DNA from: Vibrio sp. PID17_43
GTDB lineage: Bacteria > Pseudomonadota > Gammaproteobacteria > Enterobacterales > Vibrionaceae
Assembly: GCF_002608565.1 (NCBI RefSeq)
Contig: NZ_LIXM01000010.1
Coordinates: forward strand, 62,001-126,000
DNA length: 64,000 nucleotides
Direction of reading: 5' to 3'
Shown: piece after piece, positions 1 to 11,439 of the stretch
Position numbering within the stretch: position 1 is the first letter of the stretch
How the letters are laid out: each line of letters begins with the position of its first letter
Position numbers and translations under genes: made by a program
The notes under the pieces: generated by a model
Databases searched by the model: none
Told to the model about the DNA's origin: nothing
Seen by the model: the letters and a program-made list of their open reading frames with translations, nothing else

Positions 1-236
1 GAGAATGCGTGGTTAGTTTCGAAGATCTTACCGATAGTACCGTTTACAGGAGCTACCATTTTGTTGCCTGCAGGCTTGATAGCAATACCATCACCAACGA
101 TCTTTTCAGCGAAAACAACATCTGGCACATCTTCGATGTTCACGATTTCACCAGAAAGTGGCGCGATGATTTCGATTGCACCAGCGGCAGCGCTGTCATC
201 AGATACAAGCTTCTTAAGTTTGTCAAACAGACCCAT
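1..236 (-). CDS. crr: PTS glucose-specific EIIA component (3' end outside window)
   Basis: EIIA-Glc takes phosphate from HPr-His and passes it to sugar-specific EIIB domains. It is also the signalling hub for inducer exclusion and adenylate cyclase. The first 78 codons are visible: start [15 protein letters not shown], the core [20 protein letters not shown], and ETNHAF, whose histidine corresponds to His75 of the E. coli protein. The phospho-accepting His90 lies beyond the window edge. The start is preceded by an AGGAG-like site. It is the last gene of ptsH-ptsI-crr, separated from ptsI by about 120 nt containing a hairpin. NagE in this window has no IIA domain of its own, so Crr is its likely donor (inference). 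Confidence 0.97.
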   Translation of the reverse strand, partial: MGLFDKLKKLVSDDSAAAGAIEIIAPLSGEIVNIEDVPDVVFAEKIVGDGIAIKPAGNKMVAPVNGTIGKIFETNHAF

Positions 237-294
237 TGTGTCATGCTCCTAAGGTTTGATTTTATTCTGTCGAATTATAGTATACCAATAACGT

Positions 295-326
295 TCATTA
301 GACGACTTTTTTCGCCGCCTAATGAC
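295..326 (-). other. Intercistronic hairpin between ptsI and crr
   Basis: The arms TCATTAG and CTAATGA, extended by partly G-U paired CG-rich bases, enclose an A-rich loop when read on the minus strand. No U-run follows, so it is not a standard terminator. It could uncouple crr from ptsI by partial attenuation or RNA processing. Confidence 0.4.
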
Positions 327-357
327 CATTAAGTATTGAATAACCTGGTACTAGCGA

Positions 358-2082
358 TTACTGAGTTTTTTCAGCAATGAACTTTTCTACAACGGCTTCG
401 ATTTCTGCAGCTGTTGGTAGAGCCAATGCTTCTTCCGCCATCGCTTTTACTTCTGCGAAGTTAGCGTTACGGATCACTTTCTTCACGGTTGGGATAGAGA
501 TGCCGCTCATAGAGAACTCATCTAGCCCCATACCAAGAAGTAGAAGTGTTGCACGCTCATCGCCTGCTAGCTCACCACACATGCCTGTCCATTTACCTTC
601 CGCGTGAGACGCGTCGATAACTTGTTTGATAACAGTCAGTACTGCTGGTGATAGTGGGTTGTAAAGATGAGAAATCATCTCGTTACCACGGTCAACGGCT
701 AGCGTGTACTGAGTCAGGTCGTTGGTACCGATAGAGAAGAAAGCCACTTCCTTCGCTAGGTGGTGCGCGATAGCTGCTGCAGCTGGAGTTTCAACCATTA
801 CACCGATTTCGATGTTTTCGTCGAATGCATGGCCTTCAGCGCGTAGCTCTGCTTTGTATTCTTCGATTGCTTTCTTAAGCTCACGGATTTCTTCAACAGA
901 GATGATCATTGGGAACATGATACGTAGCTTACCGTGTGCAGACGCACGTAGGATGCCACGTAGCTGATCACGTAGAATTTCACGACGATCTAAGCTGATA
1001 CGTACTGCACGCCAGCCTAGGAATGGGTTCATCTCTTTTGGAAGATCCATGTATGGAAGATCTTTGTCGCCGCCGATATCCATAGTACGGATGATCACAG
1101 CTTCACCGTTCATTGCTTCAGCAACTTCTTTGTAAGCTTGGTATTGCTCATCTTCCGTTGGAAGCGCATCACGGTCCATAAATAGGAACTCTGTACGGTA
1201 CAGACCAACGCCTTCACCGCCGTTACGGATGATACCGTCACAGTCTTTTACCGTACCGATGTTGCCGCACACTTCTACGCGGTGACCGTCTAGAGTCTCT
1301 GCGTGTAGGTCTTTTAGCTTCGCTAACTCTTCTTTTTCTGCAATGAATGCCGCTTTAACTGCTTTTGCATCAGCGATTTCTTGCTCAGAAGGGTTGATAA
1401 CAATCTTGTTGTTCATCGCGTCAAGGATCAGCATGTCGCCGTTCTTAACTTGTTTTGTGATGTCGTTAGTACCAACGATTGCTGGAAGCTCAAGAGAGCG
1501 AGCCATAATTGAAGTGTGAGAAGTACGACCGCCGATGTCACAAGCAAAACCAAGAACGTAGTCTAGGTTGATTTGTGCTGTTTCAGATGGCGTTAGGTCG
1601 TATGCTACTAGGATAACTTCTTCATTGATGTCACTTAGAGACACAATGTTGATGCCTAGAGCATTTTTAACGAAGCGTGAACCGATATCGCGAATATCTG
1701 TTGCACGTTCCTTTAGGTATTCGTCGTCAAGAGATTCTAGAGCACATGCTTGCTCTTCGATAACGGTGTAGATTGCGTTATCAGCAGACATTTTGTCGTT
1801 TTTGATCAGGGCTAGGATTTCCTCTTCTAGCTCTTCGTCTTCAAGAAGCATGATGTGACCTTCAAAGATCGCTTCTTTTTCTTCACCAAACGTTTCAAGC
1901 GCTTTTTGCTTGATAGTTTCTAGTTGAGCAGATGATTTGTTACGAGCGTCAAAGAAACGTGCAACTTCTGCTTCTACTTGATCATCAGAAATAGTGTTTG
2001 TGTTTAGGACAATTTCATCTTCTTGAAGTAGTAGTGCTTTACCGATTGCAATACCAGGAGATGCTAGGATGCCTGAAATCAT
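358..2082 (-). CDS. ptsI: PTS enzyme I, phosphoenolpyruvate-protein phosphotransferase
   Basis: Enzyme I autophosphorylates from PEP and phosphorylates HPr, the first step of all PTS sugar uptake. It acts in the cytoplasm as a dimer. The 574-residue length matches the family (about 575). The N-terminal HPr-binding and phosphohistidine part contains [18 protein letters not shown] with His189 as the phosphorylated residue. The C-terminal PEP-binding TIM barrel shows [23 protein letters not shown]-like and [20 protein letters not shown], and the active-site segment GMCGELAGD. It lies between ptsH and crr on the same strand. The start [16 protein letters not shown] is the canonical one. Confidence 0.98.
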   Translation of the reverse strand: MISGILASPGIAIGKALLLQEDEIVLNTNTISDDQVEAEVARFFDARNKSSAQLETIKQKALETFGEEKEAIFEGHIMLLEDEELEEEILALIKNDKMSADNAIYTVIEEQACALESLDDEYLKERATDIRDIGSRFVKNALGINIVSLSDINEEVILVAYDLTPSETAQINLDYVLGFACDIGGRTSHTSIMARSLELPAIVGTNDITKQVKNGDMLILDAMNNKIVINPSEQEIADAKAVKAAFIAEKEELAKLKDLHAETLDGHRVEVCGNIGTVKDCDGIIRNGGEGVGLYRTEFLFMDRDALPTEDEQYQAYKEVAEAMNGEAVIIRTMDIGGDKDLPYMDLPKEMNPFLGWRAVRISLDRREILRDQLRGILRASAHGKLRIMFPMIISVEEIRELKKAIEEYKAELRAEGHAFDENIEIGVMVETPAAAAIAHHLAKEVAFFSIGTNDLTQYTLAVDRGNEMISHLYNPLSPAVLTVIKQVIDASHAEGKWTGMCGELAGDERATLLLLGMGLDEFSMSGISIPTVKKVIRNANFAEVKAMAEEALALPTAAEIEAVVEKFIAEKTQ

Positions 2083-2160
2083 AGCTTTACCTTAAGTTGG
2101 TCAACTTTATAAAACGGGAGAATAATGGGTGCGCTAACGAATAGTTTTAGCTTAGTTTTG

Positions 2161-2216
2161 AGTCTATTTCCAACAAAGCCATTTTGCTTGCACAAAATGG
2201 CTTCTGAAATAGGAGA
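2161..2216 (-). other. Strong intercistronic hairpin between ptsH and ptsI
   Basis: A 10-bp perfect inner stem (AGCCATTTTG / CAAAATGGCT, 2177-2202) is extended by an imperfect outer stem pairing 2161-2170 with 2206-2215. It begins just after the ptsH stop and carries no U-tract. Such a structure usually stabilises the upstream ptsH message or damps read-through into ptsI, which would fit HPr being needed in excess over enzyme I. The function is inferred. Confidence 0.5.
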
Positions 2217-2221
2217 CCGGA

Positions 2222-2479
2222 TTAGTGTAGCTCGTCCATTAGAGCAACTAGGTGGTCTACAGCTTGTTGAGCTTGTGGGCCTTCAGCTGAGATAGTCACT
2301 AGTGTGCCTTTTACTAGGCCTAGTGTTTGTAGTTTGAAAAGGCTCTTAGCGCTAGCGCTTTTACCGTTAGAAGTCACAGTGATGTCTGCGTCGAATGCTT
2401 TAGCTTCTTTAACGAACTGTGCAGCTGGACGAGTGTGAAGGCCGTTTTCTGCAGTGATTTCTACTTGCTTCTCGTACAT
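2222..2479 (-). CDS. ptsH: PTS phosphocarrier protein HPr
   Basis: HPr shuttles phosphate from enzyme I to the EIIA proteins, including Crr and others. It is 85 residues, the normal family length. The active-site histidine is His15 in [16 protein letters not shown]. Ser46 sits in [14 protein letters not shown], the position used for regulatory phosphorylation in Firmicutes but generally not in proteobacteria. It is the first gene of the ptsHI-crr operon on this strand. The stretch of about 300 nt upstream to cysK should hold the operon promoter; no unambiguous promoter was identified by eye. Confidence 0.98.
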   Translation of the reverse strand: MYEKQVEITAENGLHTRPAAQFVKEAKAFDADITVTSNGKSASAKSLFKLQTLGLVKGTLVTISAEGPQAQQAVDHLVALMDELH

Positions 2480-2721
2480 GTGATATACCCCAATAAATGT
2501 ATTTTTTGTTAGTTGTGACTAAATTCTAGCTTAACTGCTTTATGTCTTGTGCGCTACCGCGGGAGAGTTCAAGCACGTCAGAATTGATACTAGTCAAAAG
2601 TTTGGTCACTACGCAACTGTTTGCGTGCGTAATAACTTTGAAACCTTTTTGGTCTAGCTTCTTTATTTTGAAGCTTAAAATAAAACGCCCTGATATTACC
2701 AAAGGTGAGGCAGGGATCAAC

Positions 2722-2747
2722 AAAAAAGCCCCTGACCGGGGCTATTT
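2722..2747 (-). terminator. Intrinsic terminator of cysK
   Basis: On the minus strand the stem AGCCCC / GGGGCT with a short loop is followed by TTTTTT, just after the cysK stop. Confidence 0.85.
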
Positions 2748-2774
2748 TAAACGAAAAATTGATTTGACCACATA

Positions 2775-3743
2775 TTACTGTTGGTTCTCTTTATCAGTAA
2801 AGATGCCTGAAAATAGCGCAGTACTTAGGTAGCGTTCACCAGAGCTTGGAAGGACGGTTACGATAGTTTTTCCTTCAAATTCAGGCAGTTCTGCAAGGCG
2901 GTTTGCTGCAACAACGGCTGCGCCTGAAGAGATGCCGGCAAGGATGCCTTCTTCAGACATTAAGCGACGAGCCATCTCAATCGCTTCTTCAGAGGTTACC
3001 TGCTCCACGCGGTCAATCAGCTCTAAATCTAGGTTGCCGGGGATGAACCCTGCGCCAATGCCTTGGATTTTGTGTGGTGCTGGTTGAATTTCTTCACCTG
3101 CTAGTGCTTGTGCAATGACAGGGGATTCTGCTGGTTCAACCGCGACAGAGGTGATGGCTTTGCCTTTCTCGCCTTTGATGTAACGGCTTGTTCCTGTGAT
3201 CGTACCGCCAGTACCAACTCCCGCGACGAATACATCGATTTCACCGTCAGTGGCTTCCCAGATTTCTGGGCCAGTCGTCTTCTCGTGAATTTCTGGGTTG
3301 GCAGGGTTGTTGAATTGTTGCAGAAGTAGGTATTTGTCTGGGTTACTGGCGACAATCTCTTCCGCTTTAGCAATCGCACCTTTCATGCCTTTTGCGGCTT
3401 CAGTAAGTTCAAGGTTTGCGCCGAGAGCTTTAAGCAGTTTACGGCGCTCAAGACTCATTGACTCTGGCATGGTGAGCGTTAGCTTATAACCGCGAGCGGC
3501 TGCTACGAATGCAAGCGCAATACCGGTATTACCACTTGTCGGTTCTACGAGTTCAACCCCGGGTTTTAGTGTGCCAGCTTTTTCTGCTTCCCATATCATG
3601 TTTGCACCGATACGGCATTTCACACTGAAACTTGGGTTACGCGCTTCGATTTTCGCGAGAACCTTGCCATTGCTCACTTTGTTTAAGCGAACGAGAGGGG
3701 TATTACCAATGGTAAGAGAGTTGTCTTCGTAGATCTTGCTCAT
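2775..3743 (-). CDS. cysK: Cysteine synthase A (O-acetylserine sulfhydrylase)
   Basis: This PLP enzyme makes L-cysteine from O-acetylserine and sulfide. It is 322 residues, as usual for CysK. The PLP-binding Lys42 is in [16 protein letters not shown], the substrate loop is [12 protein letters not shown], and the PLP-phosphate clamp is [16 protein letters not shown]. The neighbouring upstream gene is cysZ on the same strand, giving the sulfate-uptake and cysteine-synthesis pair seen in many gammaproteobacteria. CysK rather than CysM is supported by length and by the cysZ neighbour. Confidence 0.96.
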   Translation of the reverse strand: MSKIYEDNSLTIGNTPLVRLNKVSNGKVLAKIEARNPSFSVKCRIGANMIWEAEKAGTLKPGVELVEPTSGNTGIALAFVAAARGYKLTLTMPESMSLERRKLLKALGANLELTEAAKGMKGAIAKAEEIVASNPDKYLLLQQFNNPANPEIHEKTTGPEIWEATDGEIDVFVAGVGTGGTITGTSRYIKGEKGKAITSVAVEPAESPVIAQALAGEEIQPAPHKIQGIGAGFIPGNLDLELIDRVEQVTSEEAIEMARRLMSEEGILAGISSGAAVVAANRLAELPEFEGKTIVTVLPSSGERYLSTALFSGIFTDKENQQ

Positions 3744-3861
3744 AATGATGTTCCTTCATTACACGATTTGTAAATATGTTTAGAAGAATATGCTGTATGG
3801 AAAAAAGGGAAAAGGATTAAAAAGTTATATCTTATGAGGTTGATCGAGAATTATGCAAAAT

Positions 3862-3892
3862 AACCGGGGAGGTATACATATCCTCTCCGGTT
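3862..3892 (-). terminator. Probable terminator downstream of cysZ
   Basis: A long inverted repeat (AACCGGGGAGG / CCTCTCCGGTT with one mismatch) lies between cysZ and cysK. On the minus strand it is followed by the T-rich stretch TATTTTG. It may separate cysZ from cysK transcription. Confidence 0.65.
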
Positions 3893-3906
3893 GGTATAAA
3901 TCTGGT

Positions 3907-4683
3907 TTACCGCTGATGCTTAAACTCTGCCACCCACATAGCGGTCGCACCACATACCGCAACAGGCATTACGATAAGATTGAGGATTGGAATGGTAGTA
4001 AAGACCGAAACCAACACACCGAACCCATACGCTTTACCCTGTTTTTGTTTCAACTTGTAACGCATGTCATTGAATGGCATTTTATGATTATCAAACGGAT
4101 AATCACAGTATTGGATTGCTAGCATCCATGCAGTAAAGAAAAACCATAAGAAAGGCCCGACGGTTTGCCCTAACGCAGGGATTAATAAAAGCAGGAATAG
4201 TCCAATCGCTTTAGGCAATACATAAAGGAGTTTACGCCATTCACGGGCCATGACTCGAGGCACATCTTTAATCAGTGCAGTTAAGCCGTCGTCATTCACT
4301 TTTTGTCCTGTTAGTAACTCTTCCACTTTCTCAGCCAGTAAACCATTGAACGGAGCAGCAATGAAGTTTGCTAATGTACTGAAAAAATAGGAGAAAGCGG
4401 CGAGAATTGTCAGAGCTAGGATTGGCCACAGAATATAAGTTAACCAAGACAGAAACTCAGGAAGCTGGCCAATCCACCCTTCAATCCAACGGTCTAAATG
4501 AAAAAATAGATAAAAGATGGCACCGCCCACAAGCAAGACATTCGCCAGTAGAGGGAGCAAGACAAAACGTCTAATTTCTGGAGAGAGTGCGAGTTGCATT
4601 CCGTATAGGAAATAACCGAATCCGGTTCTTTTCTGGTTGTTTAATTTCATATCCATTATGTATTTTGGGGAGTGAATACTCAT
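3907..4683 (-). CDS. cysZ: Sulfate transporter CysZ
   Basis: CysZ is an inner-membrane protein for high-affinity sulfate uptake feeding cysteine synthesis. It shows the family signatures SPEIRRFVLLPLLANVLL, the segment FFSTLANFIAAPFNGLLAEKVE, KDVPRVMAREWRKL, and the near-invariant AWMLAIQYCDYPFDNHKMPF. Several hydrophobic helices are visible. The start is uncertain. I chose the ATG at 4683 (258 residues) because an AGG precedes it at normal spacing. Starts at 4656 or 4650 would give 249 or 247 residues and align better with the E. coli protein, but lack a visible ribosome site. It is divergent from zipA. Confidence 0.93.
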   Translation of the reverse strand: MSIHSPKYIMDMKLNNQKRTGFGYFLYGMQLALSPEIRRFVLLPLLANVLLVGGAIFYLFFHLDRWIEGWIGQLPEFLSWLTYILWPILALTILAAFSYFFSTLANFIAAPFNGLLAEKVEELLTGQKVNDDGLTALIKDVPRVMAREWRKLLYVLPKAIGLFLLLLIPALGQTVGPFLWFFFTAWMLAIQYCDYPFDNHKMPFNDMRYKLKQKQGKAYGFGVLVSVFTTIPILNLIVMPVAVCGATAMWVAEFKHQR

Positions 4684-4900
4684 TGTACCTGTGGTTACTT
4701 TTCTTTCAATGCCCAACAAAAATGGGCTTGTAAAGTAGAATCGTGGCAAGTATCACAACAAAAAATGGAACTTCTTACATTAAGTTGTTCTAAACCTACA
4801 TATAGTTTTGGTAAAGTAAAGCATCATTCAGATTTATTGCACTTGGGTTGCTACTCATGGAATGGCGAGTAGTCAAGAACAAGTAGATTGAGAGTAAATA

Positions 4901-7929
<3,029 letters not shown>

Positions 7930-7960
7930 TTCTTGTCAAGAAAGCTAAGAAATAGCTTAA

Positions 7961-7994
7961 AAGCCTCAGATGACAATCACCTGAGGCTTTTTTG
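7961..7994 (+). terminator. Intrinsic terminator of ligA
   Basis: The stem AAGCCTCAG / CTGAGGCTT is followed by TTTTTG. Confidence 0.85.
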
Positions 7995-8122
7995 TGTTGA
8001 TTAAAAAGCGTGCAATTAAGGCTGGCCAATGGCAATGAAATCATTTCAGTGATCGGGATCTCTCAACACGCTATTGCGTTTATTCTTCTGTTTAGTCTGC
8101 GATCTGCTTCAAGTTAAATTTC

Positions 8123-8134
8123 AGTGCTAGCACT
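8123..8134. promoter_or_regulatory. 12-bp perfect palindrome in porin upstream region
   Basis: AGTGCTAGCACT is a perfect palindrome in the roughly 510-nt gap between ligA and the porin gene. The rest of that gap holds the ligA terminator, two other palindromic sites listed separately, and a long AT-rich leader. It is a possible operator for an unidentified regulator. Confidence 0.35.
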
Positions 8135-8188
8135 TAAGTTGTTGAAAGTGTTTATTTTTTACTGAGAATGAAATCTTATGGTAAAAAG

Positions 8189-8204
8189 TAAGATCTAGAT
8201 CAAC
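8189..8204. promoter_or_regulatory. Possible CRP site upstream of porin
   Basis: TAAGATCTAGATCAAC keeps the inner GATCTAGATC palindrome of the CRP consensus TGTGATCTAGATCACA (12 of 16 matches). CRP control would fit a nutrient-uptake porin. Confidence 0.4.
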
Positions 8205-8300
8205 AACTTGTATGGAACTTTGGCGTTGGTCATATTTTTTTAGAAAAAAAATAAGTTCCATTTGGATGTTTATCGCCGCGAAGTTAGTCTAGCACCATGG

Positions 8301-8315
8301 ATACACAGTGTGTAT
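8301..8315. promoter_or_regulatory. 15-bp inverted repeat in porin leader
   Basis: ATACACA-G-TGTGTAT has 7-bp perfect arms around one base, about 125 nt upstream of the porin start. It could be an operator or a leader hairpin. Confidence 0.3.
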
Positions 8316-8439
8316 GCAGAAAAAAATAAGAACTGAATTTTAAACAATGAGGTTCACATAGGAATTTACTTCTCCCCTTTGGCGGCCAACTTAAGGTGAG
8401 CAAGAAAAATACAGCTATATCCATTTTTAGGAGTTTTCC

Positions 8440-9576
8440 ATGGACAAAATGTTTAAACGTACACTACTAGGCGCTGCTGTAGCTGCAGCAGGTTTCGCGG
8501 GCACAGCAAACGCAGCAATCCCACTAGCGGGTGATGCGGTTCAATTTTACGGCCAAGCAGCTGGCTTCATGACTTATGTTGACCCAGCAAAAGGTGACGG
8601 TTCAGTTGCTACAACTATCGAATCACGCATAGGTTTCCGTGGTGTGGTTGAGTTCGAAGATTTCGGCCCTAACTTCATTTGGCAAATCGAAGGCGGTAAC
8701 GCAAACAACGGCGGTTTCGATCCTAACCAATCTTGGACGCACACAGATAACGGTCAGTTAGGTGCACGTGATACTTACCTAGGTTTTGATTTTGACGGCG
8801 TTGGTTCCTTTAAATGGGGTCGTCAACTTGTTGCTGCATACAACTACGTAGACTGGCCACACTCAAACCCAGGTCTTGGTAACGTTTTTGATTGGAACAA
8901 CGATATCGGTGCTGGCTACGAAGATCGTGCAAACAACGTATTGCGTTTTGATTCAGCGAACTTTAATGGTTTCAACTTCCAAGCAACATTAAGTGGTATG
9001 GGTTCGTCTACAGAGCAAATCGTATCTAACATTGCGGGTTCTTACTCACAAGAGATGTTCAGCGTTCACGCGGGTTACTACACGCAAAAAGGTTACAACG
9101 TTGATGTAGCAGCAACTGATCCAACATGGGGTCAGGACAAAGATGGTGAGTGGGCTGAGCAACCAGGAGAGGCGGCTTATGTTAAAAAAGCGGGTGACAT
9201 CTCTTACTACGTAGTAGGTGGTTCCGTATTCCTAGATAACCTAACATTGACTGCAGCAATGAAAGGTATGGAAAACAACGCTTACGATGGCAAAGCAGTT
9301 AAGGCTAAGCAAAATGCTTATTCTGCAACAGCACAATACGTACTTGATGGTCAGTGGGTATTTAAAGCGGGTTACGCATCAACTGACGAAGCTAAAGCTG
9401 ATGGTAAGACACTTCGTGATAAGTATGGTAACAAAACAAACGATCTAGCGGTAACAGCACGTCTTGGTTACCTACTACCGAGCACATACCTATACCTAGA
9501 TTCTCGTAACTACAAGATGAATGACTCTGATAAGTGGACAAACGGTGTCCTAGCTGGCGTAGAATACTACTTCTAA
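8440..9576 (+). CDS. General (Gram-negative) outer-membrane porin
   Basis: A 378-residue trimeric-type beta-barrel porin. The signal peptide is MFKRTLLGAAVAAAGFAGTANA, cut before AIPLAGD. The barrel begins with VQFYGQAAGF and ends in GVEYYF; a terminal phenylalanine is the outer-membrane assembly signal. Internal porin features include RIGFRGVVEFEDFG, QLGARDTYLGFDFDGVGSFKWGRQ and YEDRANNVLRFDS. It is not OmpU or OmpT as I know them. By position beside ligA it resembles the porin next to ligA in V. cholerae (from memory). An AGGAG ribosome site sits eight bases before the ATG. Substrate preference cannot be read from sequence. Confidence 0.9.
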   Translation: MDKMFKRTLLGAAVAAAGFAGTANAAIPLAGDAVQFYGQAAGFMTYVDPAKGDGSVATTIESRIGFRGVVEFEDFGPNFIWQIEGGNANNGGFDPNQSWTHTDNGQLGARDTYLGFDFDGVGSFKWGRQLVAAYNYVDWPHSNPGLGNVFDWNNDIGAGYEDRANNVLRFDSANFNGFNFQATLSGMGSSTEQIVSNIAGSYSQEMFSVHAGYYTQKGYNVDVAATDPTWGQDKDGEWAEQPGEAAYVKKAGDISYYVVGGSVFLDNLTLTAAMKGMENNAYDGKAVKAKQNAYSATAQYVLDGQWVFKAGYASTDEAKADGKTLRDKYGNKTNDLAVTARLGYLLPSTYLYLDSRNYKMNDSDKWTNGVLAGVEYYF

Positions 9577-9606
9577 TTTAGCTAAGTCATTATCTAATGT
9601 ATTATT

Positions 9607-9634
9607 AGCGAGCGTCATTGACGCTCGCTTTTTA
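9607..9634 (+). terminator. Intrinsic terminator of porin gene
   Basis: The stem AGCGAGCGTC / GACGCTCGCT with a three-base loop is followed by TTTT. Confidence 0.9.
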
Positions 9635-9649
9635 GTTGAGGGGAAGGAT

Positions 9650-10426
9650 ATGAAATCAATAGGTAAGTGGCTTGCAGTATCTGTAGGCGTCTTTTCTTGT
9701 AGTGTGATGTCAGCGGTTAATATTGATTTGCATCGAGATATCGCGCCAATCGTAGTCAATGGTGAAAAACAGGGCTTTTTTATTAACAGAAATAGTGTGC
9801 TTACTCTAGACGATGGACTCAATCAAATGGTCGTGAGTGTTGGTAAGCTAGTGCAAAATCAATACGGTGAACGAGAAAAATTTAATTCAAAGCCATTTAT
9901 CATTACGTTTGAAACATCGAATGCGGATCTTGAACTGCTTTTACCTACTACATTCACCAAAATTGAAGACGCGAAAAAATTTGATCAATCTCCAAGCTAT
10001 ATTTTGAGAAACAAAAAATCAGGTGAACTCGTCGAAAATGTTCAAGCAATACTGCCAGACAGCGGCGGCCTAACCCGTGACTATGAAAAAGAAGTTGCCA
10101 AATACAATCACAAAAACGGCTTCTCGATTGGCTACTTAGCAGCAAAAGACGAAAAAGGTAGTGTCAATAATAATTCATATGCAGTAGAAAACGCGAAAGC
10201 GGAATCAAATAGTAAATCGGTTGAAATGATTAAGTATTGGTATGAAAAAGCCAACAGTAGTGATAGAAAAACCTTTACTGATTTAGCATTAAGCAATAGA
10301 AACTCAGAAATAAAACAAGAAAATAACCAACAATCTCAGAGTTTAGAAATGATGATTTATTGGTTTAATGAGACTGAAAAAAGCGGTAAAAAGTCAATTG
10401 CCACATGGCTAATAAATCAAGAATGA
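9650..10426 (+). CDS. DUF2057 (YccT-like) secreted protein
   Basis: A 258-residue protein with a signal peptide (MKSIGKWLAVSVGVFSCSVMSA). The N-terminal region VNIDLHRDIAPIVVNGEKQG and the NQMVVSVGKLV segment are characteristic of DUF2057/YccT, an uncharacterised family. Mature residues 1-150 form the family core. The C-terminal part carries a repeated block: SVEMIKYWYEKANSSDRKTF and SLEMMIYWFNETEKSGKKSI, about 45 residues apart. The gene is AT-rich compared with its neighbours. It starts only 16 nt after the porin terminator, so it may have its own promoter or rely on read-through. Function unknown. Confidence 0.85.
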   Translation: MKSIGKWLAVSVGVFSCSVMSAVNIDLHRDIAPIVVNGEKQGFFINRNSVLTLDDGLNQMVVSVGKLVQNQYGEREKFNSKPFIITFETSNADLELLLPTTFTKIEDAKKFDQSPSYILRNKKSGELVENVQAILPDSGGLTRDYEKEVAKYNHKNGFSIGYLAAKDEKGSVNNNSYAVENAKAESNSKSVEMIKYWYEKANSSDRKTFTDLALSNRNSEIKQENNQQSQSLEMMIYWFNETEKSGKKSIATWLINQE

Positions 10427-10431
10427 TCAAA

Positions 10432-10461
10432 TTGGGGGCGATATAAGCCCCCAACATTATT
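10432..10461. terminator. Terminator between the DUF2057 gene and the convergent small gene
   Basis: The stem TTGGGGGC / GCCCCCAA is followed by CATTATTTTA on the plus strand. The convergent arrangement suggests it may serve both genes. Confidence 0.7.
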
Positions 10462-10647
10462 TTATTGCGGCCAAGAGTATGTACCACCTTGGATACGACA
10501 CATTTCGCTAGGGATGTACTCAACAGAATTGTTGTCCATATTACAATTTACTAAAGGCCCTAAAGCGGTTGAACCTAGTGTACTAGCAGTCGTTGATGCT
10601 GAAAATGCAAACAACGCTGTGAGAAGTAATGGTAAAAATGATTTCAT
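10462..10647 (-). CDS. Small secreted protein, 61 residues, unknown
   Basis: The protein has a clear signal peptide (MKSFLPLLLTALFAFSASTTAS), giving a mature peptide of about 39 residues. That peptide has just two cysteines, in LVNCNMDNNS and SEMCRIQGGTY, likely forming one disulfide in the periplasm. A good ribosome site (GAGGGA, seven bases before the ATG) supports translation. I do not recognise the family. It stands alone, convergent with the DUF2057 gene, with about 330 nt of AT-rich non-coding DNA upstream. Confidence 0.7.
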   Translation of the reverse strand: MKSFLPLLLTALFAFSASTTASTLGSTALGPLVNCNMDNNSVEYIPSEMCRIQGGTYSWPQ

Positions 10648-10977
10648 AGTTTTCCCTCTTACTTACCTTTAAAAATATAAGCACTTCATACCCATGCTTA
10701 TGCGTTAAGTATGTATAGAGACCCGAAAAGATCAAAAATAAATTCAATAAGCTTTTATTTTTTAAAATGAATTTAGATTTACATTTAGTCTATTTTGATA
10801 TGTATGTTGCTGAATGTTTATCAACTTCAAGGAAGGTGTTTTAAAAAAGGATAGGATTTTATTAATATATCTATCACTTAATTTCCATTGGTAATTAAAA
10901 TAACGTAATGAAATATAATAGGTAGTTAGAAAGGACTGAAGTAAGGGGTGATAGTCACCCCTTTATTTTGGCAAAAA
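10648..10977. other. AT-rich non-coding gap
   Basis: Contains the promoter region of the small secreted-protein gene and, at 10943-10963, a hairpin (AAGGGGTGA / TCACCCCTT). No other structure or ORF with a ribosome site was seen. Confidence 0.5.
10943..10963 (-). terminator. Probable terminator of the nfeD-like gene
   Basis: AAGGGGTGA / TCACCCCTT with a three-base loop lies just downstream of the NfeD gene. The T-tract is stronger on the plus strand (TTATTTTG), so on the minus strand it is a weaker terminator. Confidence 0.5.
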
Positions 10978-11439
10978 TTATTGAGAGACGGGTTTTACGG
11001 TTAAGATTATACCTTCAATCGCGACGATTTCGACTCTGGTCCCGGCAGGGAGATCATGTTCGCATTGGGCAGACCAAGTGGTATCTGCCACACGAAGTCG
11101 GTTGATTCCAACCTTAAAATCTTCTTCAAGGGTGACGATATTACCAATAAGCTGTTTATGTTTTTGGTTAAGATCCCGTTCTTGATCGTTTTTCCTGTCT
11201 TTCGCCCATTGGCGACGCCACCATAACCAAGTGGTGACGAGACTGAACGTAGCAAAAGCAAGCCACTGGAGTTGCCAGCTTATGGGGAGGACGGACATTA
11301 TCATGCCGATAAGTAGAGCCGATATCCCGAGCCAGAGAAAATAACCGGCTGTCCCTAGCAACTCCACGGCAAGCAATGCGAGACCAAATGCGATCCAATA
11401 CCAAAAAGTTACCCCTTGCAGAAAACTAAATAAGCTCAT
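10978..11439 (-). CDS. ybbJ: NfeD-like membrane protein (YbbJ)
   Basis: A 153-residue inner-membrane protein. Hydrophobic helices fill roughly residues 10-75 (WYWIAFGLALLAVELLG, LWLGISALLIGMIMSVLPI, WLAFATFSLVTTWLWW). The C-terminal part from about residue 90 is an OB-fold with IGNIVTLEEDFKVGINRLRV and GTRVEIVAIEGIILTVKPV. NfeD proteins partner with SPFH/stomatin proteins, and here the start codon overlaps the stop codon of the qmcA homologue by one base (TAATG). Proposed roles in membrane microdomain or quality control are family-based. Confidence 0.9.
   Translation of the reverse strand: MSLFSFLQGVTFWYWIAFGLALLAVELLGTAGYFLWLGISALLIGMIMSVLPISWQLQWLAFATFSLVTTWLWWRRQWAKDRKNDQERDLNQKHKQLIGNIVTLEEDFKVGINRLRVADTTWSAQCEHDLPAGTRVEIVAIEGIILTVKPVSQ

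Noticed and set aside
4672-4872. 66-codon plus-strand ORF between cysZ and zipA
   Set aside because: Overlaps the cysZ 5' end and the divergent promoter region; no family likeness.
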